NCBI GenBank assembly: GCA_018400295.1 | Contig: JAGYMZ010000007.1 | Location: 18,566-82,565 of the forward strand | DNA: 64,000 nucleotides | Direction: 5' to 3' | Source: Bacteroidales bacterium | GTDB taxonomy: Bacteria > Bacteroidota > Bacteroidia > Bacteroidales > B18-G4 | Shown here: piece after piece, positions 55,971-64,000 of the stretch | Position numbering within the stretch: position 1 is the first letter of the stretch | How the letters are laid out: each line of letters starts with the position of its first letter | Notes under the pieces: generated by a model | The model's database searches: none | Seen by the model: only the letters and a program-made list of their open reading frames with translations | Told to the model about the DNA's origin: nothing | Position numbers and translations under genes: made by a program

Positions 55971-56609
55971 TCAGCGTATTGTCCCGAATCTCAGGAAACG
56001 GTACCTGAGCGAAAGCACCAGGCAATTATGATATTGCCCGTATTTAAAGAAAGGGAATCTTTTGACATTGCCTGTAAAATCCTCTTCCCTGATAGGGTCC
56101 AGGGAGGTATCGAAACGGACATTCACGGACAGGTTCCGAATAAATTCAAAATTGGCCCCAACGATGGCATTGAACGTAACGGGTTTGAATTCTGCAAAAA
56201 GGGATTGTTCGTTCCCGTTAATGTATTCCTTTGCGTTGACCAGCAATGCCATGGAAGGACCGGCTTCCAGTTGCAACCATTCCAGGGGCCTGAACTGAAA
56301 AAGCACGGGCACCTCCAGATAGTCGGCCTTCATTTTGTAGGTGGAATAATCCCCCGATTCAAAATCGGCATTATCCTGACTGCCTTTCTGGAAATAATCC
56401 AGTTCCAGTTGAAAACCGGCTTTCTTGCTTATCTGCAACCCGGTATAGACACCTGCAAAAATCCCCAATTTATTCATGCCTCCCAGGGTGTCGCCATCCA
56501 CTTCACTGCCGACAATCCCGGCATGCATGCCTCCGTCAAACTGCTGGGCATTGGAAACAAAGGTAATGAGAAGGGATGAAAGTACGATGGCAGCGATGCG
56601 TGGTTTCAT
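55971..56609 (-). CDS. Outer membrane beta-barrel protein (PorT/OMP_b-brl family)
   Basis: The protein has 212 residues. Signal peptide 1-21 (FVSNAQ) precedes an eight-stranded barrel pattern with alternating hydrophobic and polar residues: GMHAGIVGSEVDGD, KLGIFAGVYTGLQI, GFQLELDYFQKGS, YLEVPVLFQFRP, LQLEAGPSMALL, NAIVGANFEF and LVLSLRYRFLRFG at the C-terminus. The family is abundant in Bacteroidota; most members have no known function. A near-consensus box TATCTTTA (minus strand, 56624-56631) lies 15 bases upstream of the ATG. Confidence 0.85.
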   Translation of the reverse strand: MKPRIAAIVLSSLLITFVSNAQQFDGGMHAGIVGSEVDGDTLGGMNKLGIFAGVYTGLQISKKAGFQLELDYFQKGSQDNADFESGDYSTYKMKADYLEVPVLFQFRPLEWLQLEAGPSMALLVNAKEYINGNEQSLFAEFKPVTFNAIVGANFEFIRNLSVNVRFDTSLDPIREEDFTGNVKRFPFFKYGQYHNCLVLSLRYRFLRFGTIR

Positions 56610-56728
56610 TGCAGACTTTTTTGTAAAGATACAAAATTTTATTACCCGGCGATGCCCGTTACGGCAACTGGTTGATCACTGCCTGCGTGAAAAAACCCTA
56701 TGGATGTCGTGGATTTAATTAAATTGAA

Positions 56729-56736
56729 TATTTTTG
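56729..56736 (+). promoter_or_regulatory. -7 promoter box of the two-component pair
   Basis: TATTTTTG is a perfect TAnnTTTG box 87 bases before the regulator ATG. No TTG at the -33 spacing. Confidence 0.45.
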
Positions 56737-56822
56737 CAGAAAGTGATTTTTTTGATTTGTATAATTGACAGATAATTCGTTAATTTACAGAGGTGCGACA
56801 ACGGCAAATCAATTTTTCATCC

Positions 56823-57524
56823 ATGCAAAAACAAGATTATAAGATCCTGCTGGTCGATGACGAACCCGATGTTCTTGAATTCCTCGGATACAACCTGAAA
56901 AAAGAAGGATATACCATTCATACATCCACCAACGGCAGGGAAGCCATTAAAATTGCGAAGGACATACAACCCCATCTGATCATACTGGATGTGATGATGC
57001 CTGAGATGGACGGTATCGAAACATGCCAGGAAATAAAAAAGATCAACACTTTGCAGAACACCATTGTTATTTTTCTCACCGCACGCGGAGAAGATTACTC
57101 CCAGGTAGCCGGGTTTGACGCAGGTGCGGATGATTACGTCACCAAGCCCATCAAGCCCGGGGTCCTCACAAGCCGTGTTAAAGCCTTGTTGCGAAGATAC
57201 AGGGAAGAAGTCAATGGAGAAACTGAAAAAGAGCGCGATCAGCAGATCAGGCTGAAAGATTTTATAATCGATAAGGAACGCTTTGTGGTTGTAAAAAACG
57301 GAAAGGAAATCGCCCTGCCCAAAAAAGAGTTTGAACTGCTGCTGGTTTTGACATCCAGGCCCAATAAGGTATTCTCCAGGGAGGAGATCTTTGCAAGGGT
57401 CTGGGGAAATAACGTGATCGTGGGAGACAGGACCATTGATGTTCACGTACGGAAGATCCGTGAGAAGATCGGATTGGATAATATCAAAACCGTAAAAGGT
57501 GTCGGCTATAAATTTGAAGCTTAG
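56823..57524 (+). CDS. OmpR/PhoB-family response regulator
   Basis: The ATG at 56823 gives 233 residues; a GTG at 56793 in frame is less likely. The receiver domain has the acidic pair Asp12-Asp13, phospho-acceptor Asp56 (IILDVMMPEMDG), and Thr/Lys switch residues in FLTARGED and DDYVTKPI. The C-terminal winged helix (about 135-233) has KKEFELLLVL, FSREEIFARVWG and RTIDVHVRKIREKIG. It controls transcription when phosphorylated by the kinase encoded directly downstream; stop TAG and kinase ATG abut. The resemblance to PhoB is family-wide, so phosphate sensing is not proven. Confidence 0.94.
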   Translation: MQKQDYKILLVDDEPDVLEFLGYNLKKEGYTIHTSTNGREAIKIAKDIQPHLIILDVMMPEMDGIETCQEIKKINTLQNTIVIFLTARGEDYSQVAGFDAGADDYVTKPIKPGVLTSRVKALLRRYREEVNGETEKERDQQIRLKDFIIDKERFVVVKNGKEIALPKKEFELLLVLTSRPNKVFSREEIFARVWGNNVIVGDRTIDVHVRKIREKIGLDNIKTVKGVGYKFEA

Positions 57525-58568
57525 ATGAAATTTCAGGATCCCAAAAACCTTGCCCTGTATAATGCTGTTCTGATCCTTGCCGTTTTCACATTCATATACG
57601 CAGGCCTTTCCTTTGCCCTGGGAAATGTTGCTTTTCTGCACCTTGCCCTTTCCGGGGCGGCGCTCTTCTTCTTTTCCTATATCATCATCCGCTACACATC
57701 CAATAAATTTATTTACGATAAGATCCGGATCATTTACAAAACCATTCACAACCTGAAGACCTCCAAAAATCCGGAACAGGGATTCGATATCAAAAACAAG
57801 TCCATCGACAATGTAAACCGGGAAGTTATGGAATGGGGCGAAAAGCAAAAGAAAGAGATCACGGAACTCAAACAGCTGGCCAGTTACCGGCGGGAATTCC
57901 TGGGGAATATATCCCACGAACTGAAAACACCCATCTTTAATATACAGGGGTATGTGCTTACCTTACTGGACGGTGGACTGGAAGATCCCGGAGTCAATAA
58001 AGAATATCTGATGCGTACGGAAAAAAGCATCAACCGTATGATCGCCATTGTGGAAGACCTGGAAGCCATATCACAGCTTGAATCAGGCGAACTGAAACTG
58101 GAATATTCTTCATTTAATATCGTATCCCTGGCCAGGGAAGTGATCGAATTCCTGGAAATCAAAGCGCGGAAAAAAAACATACGCGTTATACTGGACCGGA
58201 ATTATGAAAAACCCATTTTTGTTTCAGCCGATAAAAAACGCATACGGCAAGTCCTGATCAACCTCATCGACAATTCCATAAAATACGGCAGGAAGGAGGA
58301 TGGCCAAACGGTCCTGAGCTTTTTCGATATGGATGAAAACATTCTTATAGAGATTACGGATAACGGCCTGGGCATCGATAAGGAAAACATTCCGCGTATT
58401 TTTGAACGTTTTTACCGCACCGACAAAGGCCGGTCAAGGGAACGGGGAGGGACAGGACTCGGACTGGCCATTGTCAAGCATATCATTGAAGCCCATAACC
58501 AGGCAATTAGCGTCCGAAGCAGCCTGGGCATCGGAACAACCTTTGGGTTTACCCTGAGGAAGATCTGA
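57525..58568 (+). CDS. PhoR-like sensor histidine kinase
   Basis: The protein has 347 residues. Two transmembrane helices (about 11-31 and 36-55) are separated by only a few residues, so there is no periplasmic sensor domain; the signal must be sensed in the membrane or cytoplasm. A linker coiled coil precedes the HisKA motif GNISHELKTP with His131. The ATPase domain shows N box IDNSIKYG, G1 ITDNGLGID, F box FERFYRTD and G2 GGTGLGLAIVK. It pairs with the OmpR-type regulator upstream. Confidence 0.94.
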   Translation: MKFQDPKNLALYNAVLILAVFTFIYAGLSFALGNVAFLHLALSGAALFFFSYIIIRYTSNKFIYDKIRIIYKTIHNLKTSKNPEQGFDIKNKSIDNVNREVMEWGEKQKKEITELKQLASYRREFLGNISHELKTPIFNIQGYVLTLLDGGLEDPGVNKEYLMRTEKSINRMIAIVEDLEAISQLESGELKLEYSSFNIVSLAREVIEFLEIKARKKNIRVILDRNYEKPIFVSADKKRIRQVLINLIDNSIKYGRKEDGQTVLSFFDMDENILIEITDNGLGIDKENIPRIFERFYRTDKGRSRERGGTGLGLAIVKHIIEAHNQAISVRSSLGIGTTFGFTLRKI

Positions 58569-59543
58569 TCATTTTTCTCTCTCTGTGGCATACATCACCA
58601 GTTTTTCAAGGGAATCGCGGGAATCATTCTGAGGAAAGGCATTCAATAAGTTCAGGGCTTCATTCCTGAATTCCGTCATTTTCTGCCGGGCATAGACCAG
58701 GCCGCCATTGTCTTTCACACGTTTTGCTATTTCTGCCACTTCAGCGGCTTCTTTGCTGTGATGCTTAATTGTCCGGATCAGGCCACGCCGGGCGGCCGGA
58801 TCGGAATGGTTCAGAAGATAAATAACGGGCAGGGTAAGCTTTTTTTCTTTGAGATCTATGCCTGTGGGTTTGCCCGTCTTATTGGATTTTTCGTAATCAA
58901 AAAGGTCATCCTTGATCTGAAAAGCCATGCCCGCATTTTCACCAAACAACCGCATTTTTTCCACCGTATCATCATCCATGCCTGCAGATTTGGCACCGCA
59001 GGCACAGCAGGAAGCGATCAGGGAGGCGGTCTTCTTACGTATGATCTTAAAATATTCATCTTCCTTTATATCCAGGGTCCTGGATTTTTCGATCTGTAAC
59101 AATTCGCCCTCACTCATTTCTTTCACCGCATTGGAGACGATCTTAAGCAATTGGTGATCATTATTGTTCACAGAAAGCAACAGGCCCCGGGAAAGAAGAT
59201 AATCCCCCACCAACACAGCAACCTTATTCTTCCAAAGGGCATTGATGGAGAAAAAGCCCCTGCGTTCATTGGAATCATCCACGACATCATCATGGACCAG
59301 GGTGGCGGTATGCAACAATTCGATCAGGGAAGCGGCGCGGTATGTGGAATCATTGACTTTCCCGAACAAAGAAGCAGAAAGAAAAACAAACAGGGGCCGC
59401 ATTTGCTTGCCCTTCCTTTTGAGGATATACCCTGTGATCTTATCCAGCAATGGAACGGAACTTTTCATGGAGGATTTGAAATATCTCTCAAATCCACGGA
59501 TATGTTCCTTTACGGGTTGTTTTATTTCCTTGAGCGTTGACAT
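58569..59543 (-). CDS. Trans-polyprenyl diphosphate synthase
   Basis: The ATG at 59543 gives 324 residues. First Asp-rich motif LVHDDVVDDS, second FQIKDDLFDYE; GKQMRPLFVFLSA holds the IPP-binding basic residues, and GEL with LQIEKS is typical of the octaprenyl (IspB) group that makes menaquinone side chains. Chain length cannot be fixed from sequence. It converges with the kinase gene with no spacer; the stops lie in a shared TGATCA. Confidence 0.92.
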   Translation of the reverse strand: MSTLKEIKQPVKEHIRGFERYFKSSMKSSVPLLDKITGYILKRKGKQMRPLFVFLSASLFGKVNDSTYRAASLIELLHTATLVHDDVVDDSNERRGFFSINALWKNKVAVLVGDYLLSRGLLLSVNNNDHQLLKIVSNAVKEMSEGELLQIEKSRTLDIKEDEYFKIIRKKTASLIASCCACGAKSAGMDDDTVEKMRLFGENAGMAFQIKDDLFDYEKSNKTGKPTGIDLKEKKLTLPVIYLLNHSDPAARRGLIRTIKHHSKEAAEVAEIAKRVKDNGGLVYARQKMTEFRNEALNLLNAFPQNDSRDSLEKLVMYATEREK

Positions 59544-59559
59544 TCCCTGCACTAAGCGC

Positions 59560-59591
59560 CAAAATTAATCAAATTATGTCATTATTAACAA
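59560..59591 (-). promoter_or_regulatory. Bacteroidota-type promoter of the polyprenyl synthase gene
   Basis: On the minus strand TTG (59589-59591), a 21-base spacer and TAATTTTG (59560-59567). The transcript would start near 59553, leaving about ten bases before the ATG at 59543. Confidence 0.6.
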
Positions 59592-59837
59592 TGGTACCCA
59601 TAAAATGTTGTTCCCGACAAACCGAAGAAACGAACAACGACGATGGGCGTTTTGCTGCAAAAAGAAAATATGGCGGACAGCAATTATTTGTGAATGAATT
59701 GAGGCATTGGCAGCGAATGTGCTTCTTCGTGGGTTTAAACCGGCGACAACCCGGCATTCCTATCGTTTGCGGTTCGGTCAAGCCGGCACTTTTGAATTAT
59801 TATTCGTAATTTTATGCCATAAACACCCCTCACAACT

Positions 59838-60617
59838 ATGTCTGGTTTCTTGTTTTCGGATGTTGTATTCGGACCGGTAAAAAGCCGCCGCCTCGGTATA
59901 TCGCTGGGCATTAACCTGCTGCCCACAGATTATAAGTTCTGTTCGTTTAACTGTATTTATTGTGAGTGCGGGTGGACCCGGCGGGACGGGAAGGAAGGGG
60001 AAAAACTGCCCGGCGCCGGGCTGATACGGCATAAGCTTGAGGAAAGAATGAAAGAACTCAGCCGTGAAAAACGCATTCCCGATGCCATTACGTTTGCGGG
60101 GAACGGGGAACCGACATTGCATCCGGAATTTCCTGAAATAGTGGACATCACCATTGAGCTAAGGGATGCATACATCCCCGCTGCCGATATCACTGTTTTG
60201 TCGAACGCCAGCCAGATCGACAATGAAAAGGTTTTTAATGCCCTTCAGAAAGTGGATAAAAATATTCTAAAACTGGATGCCGGCACGGAAGAAATCTTTC
60301 AACAGATCAACCGACCCCGTGCGAACCTTTCACTGGAGAAGATTGTTCATTATTTAAAGAAATTCAACGGCCATTTGATCATCCAGTCCCTCTTTTTGGA
60401 AGGGGTCATCAACGGGGAACAAGTAAGCAACACTTCAGACAAGGAAATTTATGCCTGGATCAACCTGCTGAAGGAGATCAACCCCCTGTATGTTATGATA
60501 TACCCGGTCGACCGTGGAACGGCGGCACAGGACATTCGCAAGCTCAGCTTCGGGGAACTCAACCGCATTGCCGGAAAAGTCGAATCGGAAGGTTTTAAAA
60601 CACAGGTTTTCGGATAA
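59838..60617 (+). CDS. Radical SAM protein (COG0731-like)
   Basis: The protein has 259 residues. It begins with the COG0731-like start VVFGPVKSRRLGISLGINLL and the cluster motif Cys35-x3-Cys39-x2-Cys42 (FCSFNCIYCECGW). FAGNGEPTLHPEF is the SAM-binding GGE-like loop, and LDAGTEEIFQQINRP follows on the barrel. The chemistry is not known for this bacterial group; archaeal and eukaryotic relatives include the wybutosine enzyme TYW1. The next gene, a 25-residue repeat protein, starts 14 bases after its stop and is probably co-transcribed. Confidence 0.83.
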   Translation: MSGFLFSDVVFGPVKSRRLGISLGINLLPTDYKFCSFNCIYCECGWTRRDGKEGEKLPGAGLIRHKLEERMKELSREKRIPDAITFAGNGEPTLHPEFPEIVDITIELRDAYIPAADITVLSNASQIDNEKVFNALQKVDKNILKLDAGTEEIFQQINRPRANLSLEKIVHYLKKFNGHLIIQSLFLEGVINGEQVSNTSDKEIYAWINLLKEINPLYVMIYPVDRGTAAQDIRKLSFGELNRIAGKVESEGFKTQVFG

Positions 60618-60631
60618 CATCTATACAGCGT

Positions 60632-61030
60632 ATGCTGAACTATCATCCAAAAATACTTATGGCTTTCGGTGAAACCATCAGCGGCAACAAGGATATCTAT
60701 CACTGGCTGCTTAAGAACGGATATCCCGAACTGGCTGCCCTCAGCAGTGCCATCAGGGGGAGCGAAGAAGCACAGCAATGGCTGATCAAAAACAAATATC
60801 CTCAGCTGGCCGCTTTGGACGCCGCCATTGATAATGACCCCAAGGCCTATGCATGGTTAAACAGGCACAAGCTGCACTTCCTGATGGTCTTCGCAGATGC
60901 CTGCAATCAAAAACCCGAAGCCATCCAATGGCTGAACAAAAAAGACCTGAAAATTTTCATTCACCTGGCCAGAAAGATCAAGGGATTCAGGGACGACCAG
61001 ACTTACGATTACCATAAGCTGCATTTTTAA
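60632..61030 (+). CDS. Helical protein with tryptophan-phased 25-residue repeats
   Basis: The protein has 132 residues and no relative I recognise. Tryptophans fall at exactly 25, 50, 75 and 100, each in a WL pair, marking four repeats of the form EAxxWLxKxxYPxLAALxxAI; a half repeat precedes the first. Each unit is predicted to be a helix pair, so the whole should form a small solenoid. There is no signal peptide or membrane segment. The gene follows the radical SAM gene by 14 bases and its end overlaps the end of the converging reductase gene by four bases. A binding or scaffold role for the radical SAM enzyme is possible but unproven. Confidence 0.72.
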   Translation: MLNYHPKILMAFGETISGNKDIYHWLLKNGYPELAALSSAIRGSEEAQQWLIKNKYPQLAALDAAIDNDPKAYAWLNRHKLHFLMVFADACNQKPEAIQWLNKKDLKIFIHLARKIKGFRDDQTYDYHKLHF

Positions 61031-61878
61031 CGTTCCCCGGCAGCTGCCTTGTCCAGGCGGCGCATATCCCCTTGGCTGAATTTCCATCCCAAGGCCCCCA
61101 GGTCATCTTTCATATGCGCTTCCGTGGAAGCTTTTACAATGGTTATACAATCCTTTTTGTCCAGGATCCACCGCAGGGCGACCTGAGCAGGGGTTTTTCC
61201 ATATTTCTTCGCCACATCCCTTACCACAGGGGGCGGTTCCTTCGCCAGCCTTCCTTTGGCCAGGGGCCGCCATGCTGTAATGAACATCCCGTTGCGGTGG
61301 CACCAGGGAAGGATCTCCGATTCCATGTTGCGGGTCAGCTTGCCCCTGTTCCTGACCAGGAGGTTATATTCCACCTGATTGGTCACCAGCGGGCTTTTGG
61401 CATGCCTCAGTGCTTCTTCCAGGAGCGGCACCTCAAAATTACTGACCCCGGCCATACGGGCCAGTCCCTTGTCGATGATCTCGTTCAGTGCCTGCATCGT
61501 TTCTTCCAGCGGGGTACCCTCCGGAGGTTCATGGAGCAGATACAGGTCGAGATGGCCGGTTTGCAGGCGTTCGAGACTGGCATTCAATGAACGGAATACG
61601 TCTTTGTACCTGTAATTCCTGGCCGACAATTTGCTCGTCAGGAAAATATCTTTCCTGGGATGGTGTTTTATGGCATGGCCGGTCAGGCGTTCGGCATTGC
61701 CATTTCCATACTTTTCCGCCGTATCAATATGGCGAAAACCCAGGTCTATGGCCTTTTTTATTGCATCAATCCAGTAATGGTCCCGCGATGTATCCGGCTC
61801 CTGGCGCCCACCCATCTCCCAGGTACCCAAACCAAGCGCGGGTACGGGCTGACCATTGGAAAAAGATTTGTATTCCAT
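61027..61878 (-). CDS. Aldo/keto reductase
   Basis: The protein has 283 residues, a TIM-barrel NAD(P)H-dependent carbonyl reductase. The catalytic tetrad is visible: Asp in FRHIDTAEKYGNG with its Tyr, Lys in LTSKLS and His in LYLLHEPPEG. VSNF, NQVEYNL and the C-terminal cofactor segment TIVKASTEAHMKDDL are typical. The substrate cannot be told. It follows mtnA by 30 bases on the same strand. Confidence 0.93.
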   Translation of the reverse strand: MEYKSFSNGQPVPALGLGTWEMGGRQEPDTSRDHYWIDAIKKAIDLGFRHIDTAEKYGNGNAERLTGHAIKHHPRKDIFLTSKLSARNYRYKDVFRSLNASLERLQTGHLDLYLLHEPPEGTPLEETMQALNEIIDKGLARMAGVSNFEVPLLEEALRHAKSPLVTNQVEYNLLVRNRGKLTRNMESEILPWCHRNGMFITAWRPLAKGRLAKEPPPVVRDVAKKYGKTPAQVALRWILDKKDCITIVKASTEAHMKDDLGALGWKFSQGDMRRLDKAAAGER

Positions 61879-61908
61879 GCCGTCAGGTATCTGTTAACAA
61901 TCCGATGA

Positions 61909-62952
61909 TCAATCAAATAGTCGTTGTATCGCTTCAGGTGTTGGCCTAATGATCCCCTTCTCCGTGATAATACCCGTGATCAGGGAATTCGGCGTTATAT
62001 CGAAGGCCGGGTTCAACGCGGCGGAACCCGGATTGGCCACACGGATCCGTGTAATGCCGCCCTCTGCGTCCATCCCGCTTTGGTACAGCACTTCATCTTC
62101 AGCCCTTTCCTCGATGACAATATCCTTTCCGGATCCACAGGAAAGGTCGATGGTAGACAAAGGTGCCGCGACGAAAAACGGGATTTCATAATGCCTGGCG
62201 GCAATGGCCTTTTCCAGGGTGCCGATCTTATTAGCCACATCGCCGTTGGCCGCAATTCGGTCCGCACCCACAATAACAATATCCACCTTACCCTGCGACA
62301 TATAATGTGCGCCGGCATTATCAGATATAACGGCATGGGGTATGCCTTCATTGGACAGCTCCCATGCAGTCAGCCGGGCACCCTGACTTCTTGGGCGGGT
62401 TTCATCCACCAGGACTGATATTTTCCTTCCCTGCCTGTGTGCAACGTATACCGGTGAAAGGGCGGTGCCATAATCGACAAAAGCCAGCCAGCCCGCGTTG
62501 CAATGCGTTTCAACGACATATCCATCGCGGATGAGGTCACTGCCGTATTTCCCTATCATCCTGGAACAACGCGCATCTTCATCGGCCAGGTCCTGGGCTT
62601 CAATAACGGCTTTTTCCGCACCTTCCTGTCCTGCCTCAAACACCCTTTCCACGGCATAAAACAGGTTCCTTGCCGTGGGACGTGTGGATTCAATATCTTT
62701 CCGTGCTTTTGCCAAAAATTCGTTGTCTTTATCCCGGTTGCCCTGTATGTATGCCTGGGCCATGGCAAAGCCTGCAGCAGCTCCTATGGCGCCCGCACCC
62801 CGCACGATCATGGTGCGTATGGCACGGCATGTATCGAGGTAATCGCGGCTCCGGTATATGGAAAAATGGAAAGGCAGCTGGTTCTGTTCGATCATGTAAA
62901 CCGACAGGCCTTCCATCCAGACAGTCCGGTAATCTTCTCCGTTCACGTTCAT
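61909..62952 (-). CDS. mtnA: S-methyl-5-thioribose-1-phosphate isomerase
   Basis: The enzyme converts methylthioribose 1-phosphate to methylthioribulose 1-phosphate in methionine salvage. The 347 residues fit MtnA. Motifs: RGAGAIGAAAGFAMA, RPTARNLFYAV, the catalytic Cys in ETHCNAGWLA, and the catalytic Asp in VGADRIAANGDVANKIGT. The related eIF2B alpha-type and ribose 1,5-bisphosphate isomerases share the fold but differ at these sites. Its start lies three bases after the M20 peptidase stop. No mtnK, mtnN or mtnB is in the window. Confidence 0.94.
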   Translation of the reverse strand: MNVNGEDYRTVWMEGLSVYMIEQNQLPFHFSIYRSRDYLDTCRAIRTMIVRGAGAIGAAAGFAMAQAYIQGNRDKDNEFLAKARKDIESTRPTARNLFYAVERVFEAGQEGAEKAVIEAQDLADEDARCSRMIGKYGSDLIRDGYVVETHCNAGWLAFVDYGTALSPVYVAHRQGRKISVLVDETRPRSQGARLTAWELSNEGIPHAVISDNAGAHYMSQGKVDIVIVGADRIAANGDVANKIGTLEKAIAARHYEIPFFVAAPLSTIDLSCGSGKDIVIEERAEDEVLYQSGMDAEGGITRIRVANPGSAALNPAFDITPNSLITGIITEKGIIRPTPEAIQRLFD

Positions 62953-62955
62953 GGC

Positions 62956-64000
62956 TCAGCTCATCAGTTCTTTAAAGGCCAGGTATGCCATCAGACCGGC
63001 GCCAATCTCCAGGCTACGCTCGTCCACGTCAAAGGTAGCAGTATGCAGATTGGAAACAATGCCCCTGGATTCGTTACGGGTTCCGAGGCGGTAAAAGCAT
63101 CCCGGGACCTGCTGGGCGAAGTATGCAAAATCCTCCGCTGTCATCCGCATATCCAGGTCAACCACATTTTCTTTCCCGAGGTATTCAACAGCATAGGCCC
63201 ATGCTTTCCGGGTCAGGTTCTCATCATTGACCAGATAAGGATATCCCTCATCAATAAATACATCACAGGACCCTCCCATCCCTTCTGCAAGAGCGGCAGC
63301 CATTTTTCGGATCCGTTCCTTCACCTCCGCCCTCCACTCCTCGTCAAAAGTACGTATGATGCCTTCTACGTTAACCTCATCCGGAATAACATTGGTCCTG
63401 CCCTTTGCGCGGATACCCCCGAAGGAGAGCACCGTGGGCATAACAGGAGAAGCATTACGGCTTACGATCTGCTGCAATGCAACGATAATATGGGCTGCGA
63501 TCAGAACAGGATCGACAACCTTATCCGGGATCGCCGCATGTCCGCCCTTTCCTTTGATCGTCAGAAAAACCTCATCGGTGGAAGCCATATATTTACCGGA
63601 ACGCATACCTGCCTTTCCGGCATCCAGCTCCGGGTACACATGCTGTCCAAAAATGGCGACCGGCGAAGGGTCTCGCAAAACTCCATCCCTGATCATCATT
63701 TTGGCTCCGCCGGGATAAGATTCTTCCGAGGGCTGGAAGATCAGCTTAACGGTTCCCCCGAATTCATCTGTCACCTGACTCAGGATGCGGGCCGCCCCCA
63801 GCAAAGAAGTCATGTGTACATCATGTCCGCAAGCATGCATGACACCTGGGTTTACAGACTTGTACGGCACTTCATTACGCTCCTCAACCGGTAAGGCATC
63901 CATATCGGCCCGCAGGGCAATAACCCGGGTACCGGGCCCCCGGCCATGTATCAGTCCGACAAGACCTGTCCCCCCTACCCCTTCCCGGTATGGAATACCA
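62956..64000 (-). CDS. M20-family amidohydrolase/metallopeptidase (partial, N-terminus beyond window)
   Basis: The frame is open to the right edge, so 348 residues of the C-terminal part are seen. Zinc-site motifs are LRADMDALPV, MHACGHDVHM (His and Asp) and FQPSEESYPGGAKMMI (Glu pair). The dimerisation lid follows (GKGGHAAIPDKVVDPV) and the last ligand region includes MTAEDFAYFAQQVPG. The layout matches amino acid amidohydrolases such as hippurate or N-acyl-amino acid hydrolases. It is upstream of mtnA by three bases and probably leads that operon. Confidence 0.92.
   Translation of the reverse strand, partial: GIPYREGVGGTGLVGLIHGRGPGTRVIALRADMDALPVEERNEVPYKSVNPGVMHACGHDVHMTSLLGAARILSQVTDEFGGTVKLIFQPSEESYPGGAKMMIRDGVLRDPSPVAIFGQHVYPELDAGKAGMRSGKYMASTDEVFLTIKGKGGHAAIPDKVVDPVLIAAHIIVALQQIVSRNASPVMPTVLSFGGIRAKGRTNVIPDEVNVEGIIRTFDEEWRAEVKERIRKMAAALAEGMGGSCDVFIDEGYPYLVNDENLTRKAWAYAVEYLGKENVVDLDMRMTAEDFAYFAQQVPGCFYRLGTRNESRGIVSNLHTATFDVDERSLEIGAGLMAYLAFKELMS

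Noticed and set aside
56817..57917. 366-codon minus-strand frame opposite the response regulator and kinase
   Set aside because: Receiver, winged-helix and kinase motifs on the plus strand are complete.
62503..63894. 463-codon plus-strand frame opposite mtnA and the M20 peptidase
   Set aside because: It spans two well-supported genes on the other strand and shows no recognisable motif.

Overview
The window is a 64 kb piece of a Bacteroidota chromosome, probably from the Bacteroidales/Marinilabiliales side of the phylum. The signs are two gingipain-like C25 peptidases with type IX secretion (T9SS) sorting domains, an Omp28/DUF6029 pair, a GIN-domain protein, and promoters of the Bacteroidota form TTG-N20-TAnnTTTG in place of the usual -35/-10. 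The gene content is mostly housekeeping. I saw no insertion sequence, prophage, CRISPR array or rRNA. One tRNA (Arg, anticodon CCG) is present.

Layout. 1-5.7 kb: end of serS, a secreted TPR protein abutting rsmA, guanine deaminase, a FemAB-type transferase and a GIN-domain protein. 5.8-13 kb: a LysM lipoprotein, a large secreted BNR-repeat protein divergent from a dodecin-like gene, then thiL-uvrC. 13.5-19.4 kb: a complete SUF iron-sulfur cluster operon (sufB-C-D-S-E plus a SufT/DUF59 gene). 19.5-25.5 kb: dxs, an NhaC-type antiporter with an extra periplasmic domain, a TauE/SafE permease and a lipoprotein isoaspartyl peptidase. 25.5-28.2 kb, minus strand: dCMP deaminase with a small P-loop kinase, an AmrS-type radical SAM enzyme and a LOG-family hydrolase. 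The last is divergent from manA across a palindromic promoter. 29.3-32.5 kb: TlpA thioredoxin, DUF6029 beta-barrel and Omp28. 32.5-33.1 kb: a non-coding stretch rich in inverted repeats. 33.1-41 kb: a cupin lipoprotein facing two tandem C25 peptidases. 41-45.5 kb, minus strand: a PHP-fold membrane protein and GT39 glycosyltransferase pair, then rbfA and a LolC/E-type permease. 45.9-50 kb: an orphan Hpt protein and a three-gene biotin-dependent acyl-CoA carboxylase operon. 50-56.6 kb: tRNA-Arg, class II aldolase, two tandem-Usp proteins flanking a SPOR-like protein, ruvB-queG and an outer membrane barrel. 56.8-64 kb: an OmpR/PhoR-like two-component pair, polyprenyl diphosphate synthase, a radical SAM gene followed by a Trp-phased repeat protein, and an aldo/keto reductase, mtnA and M20 peptidase group.

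The most noteworthy items are these. A small protein made of exact 25-residue repeats (Trp at 25, 50, 75 and 100) sits directly behind a radical SAM gene. The two gingipain-like proteases share a roughly 200-residue module. A dodecin homologue appears to lack the flavin-stacking Trp. A PHP-fold protein has QxQ where HxH is expected. The promoters follow a consistent pattern, with -7 boxes close enough to the start codons of rbfA and ruvB to suggest leaderless transcripts. Functions are assigned from recognisable motifs and lengths only; no database search was possible.
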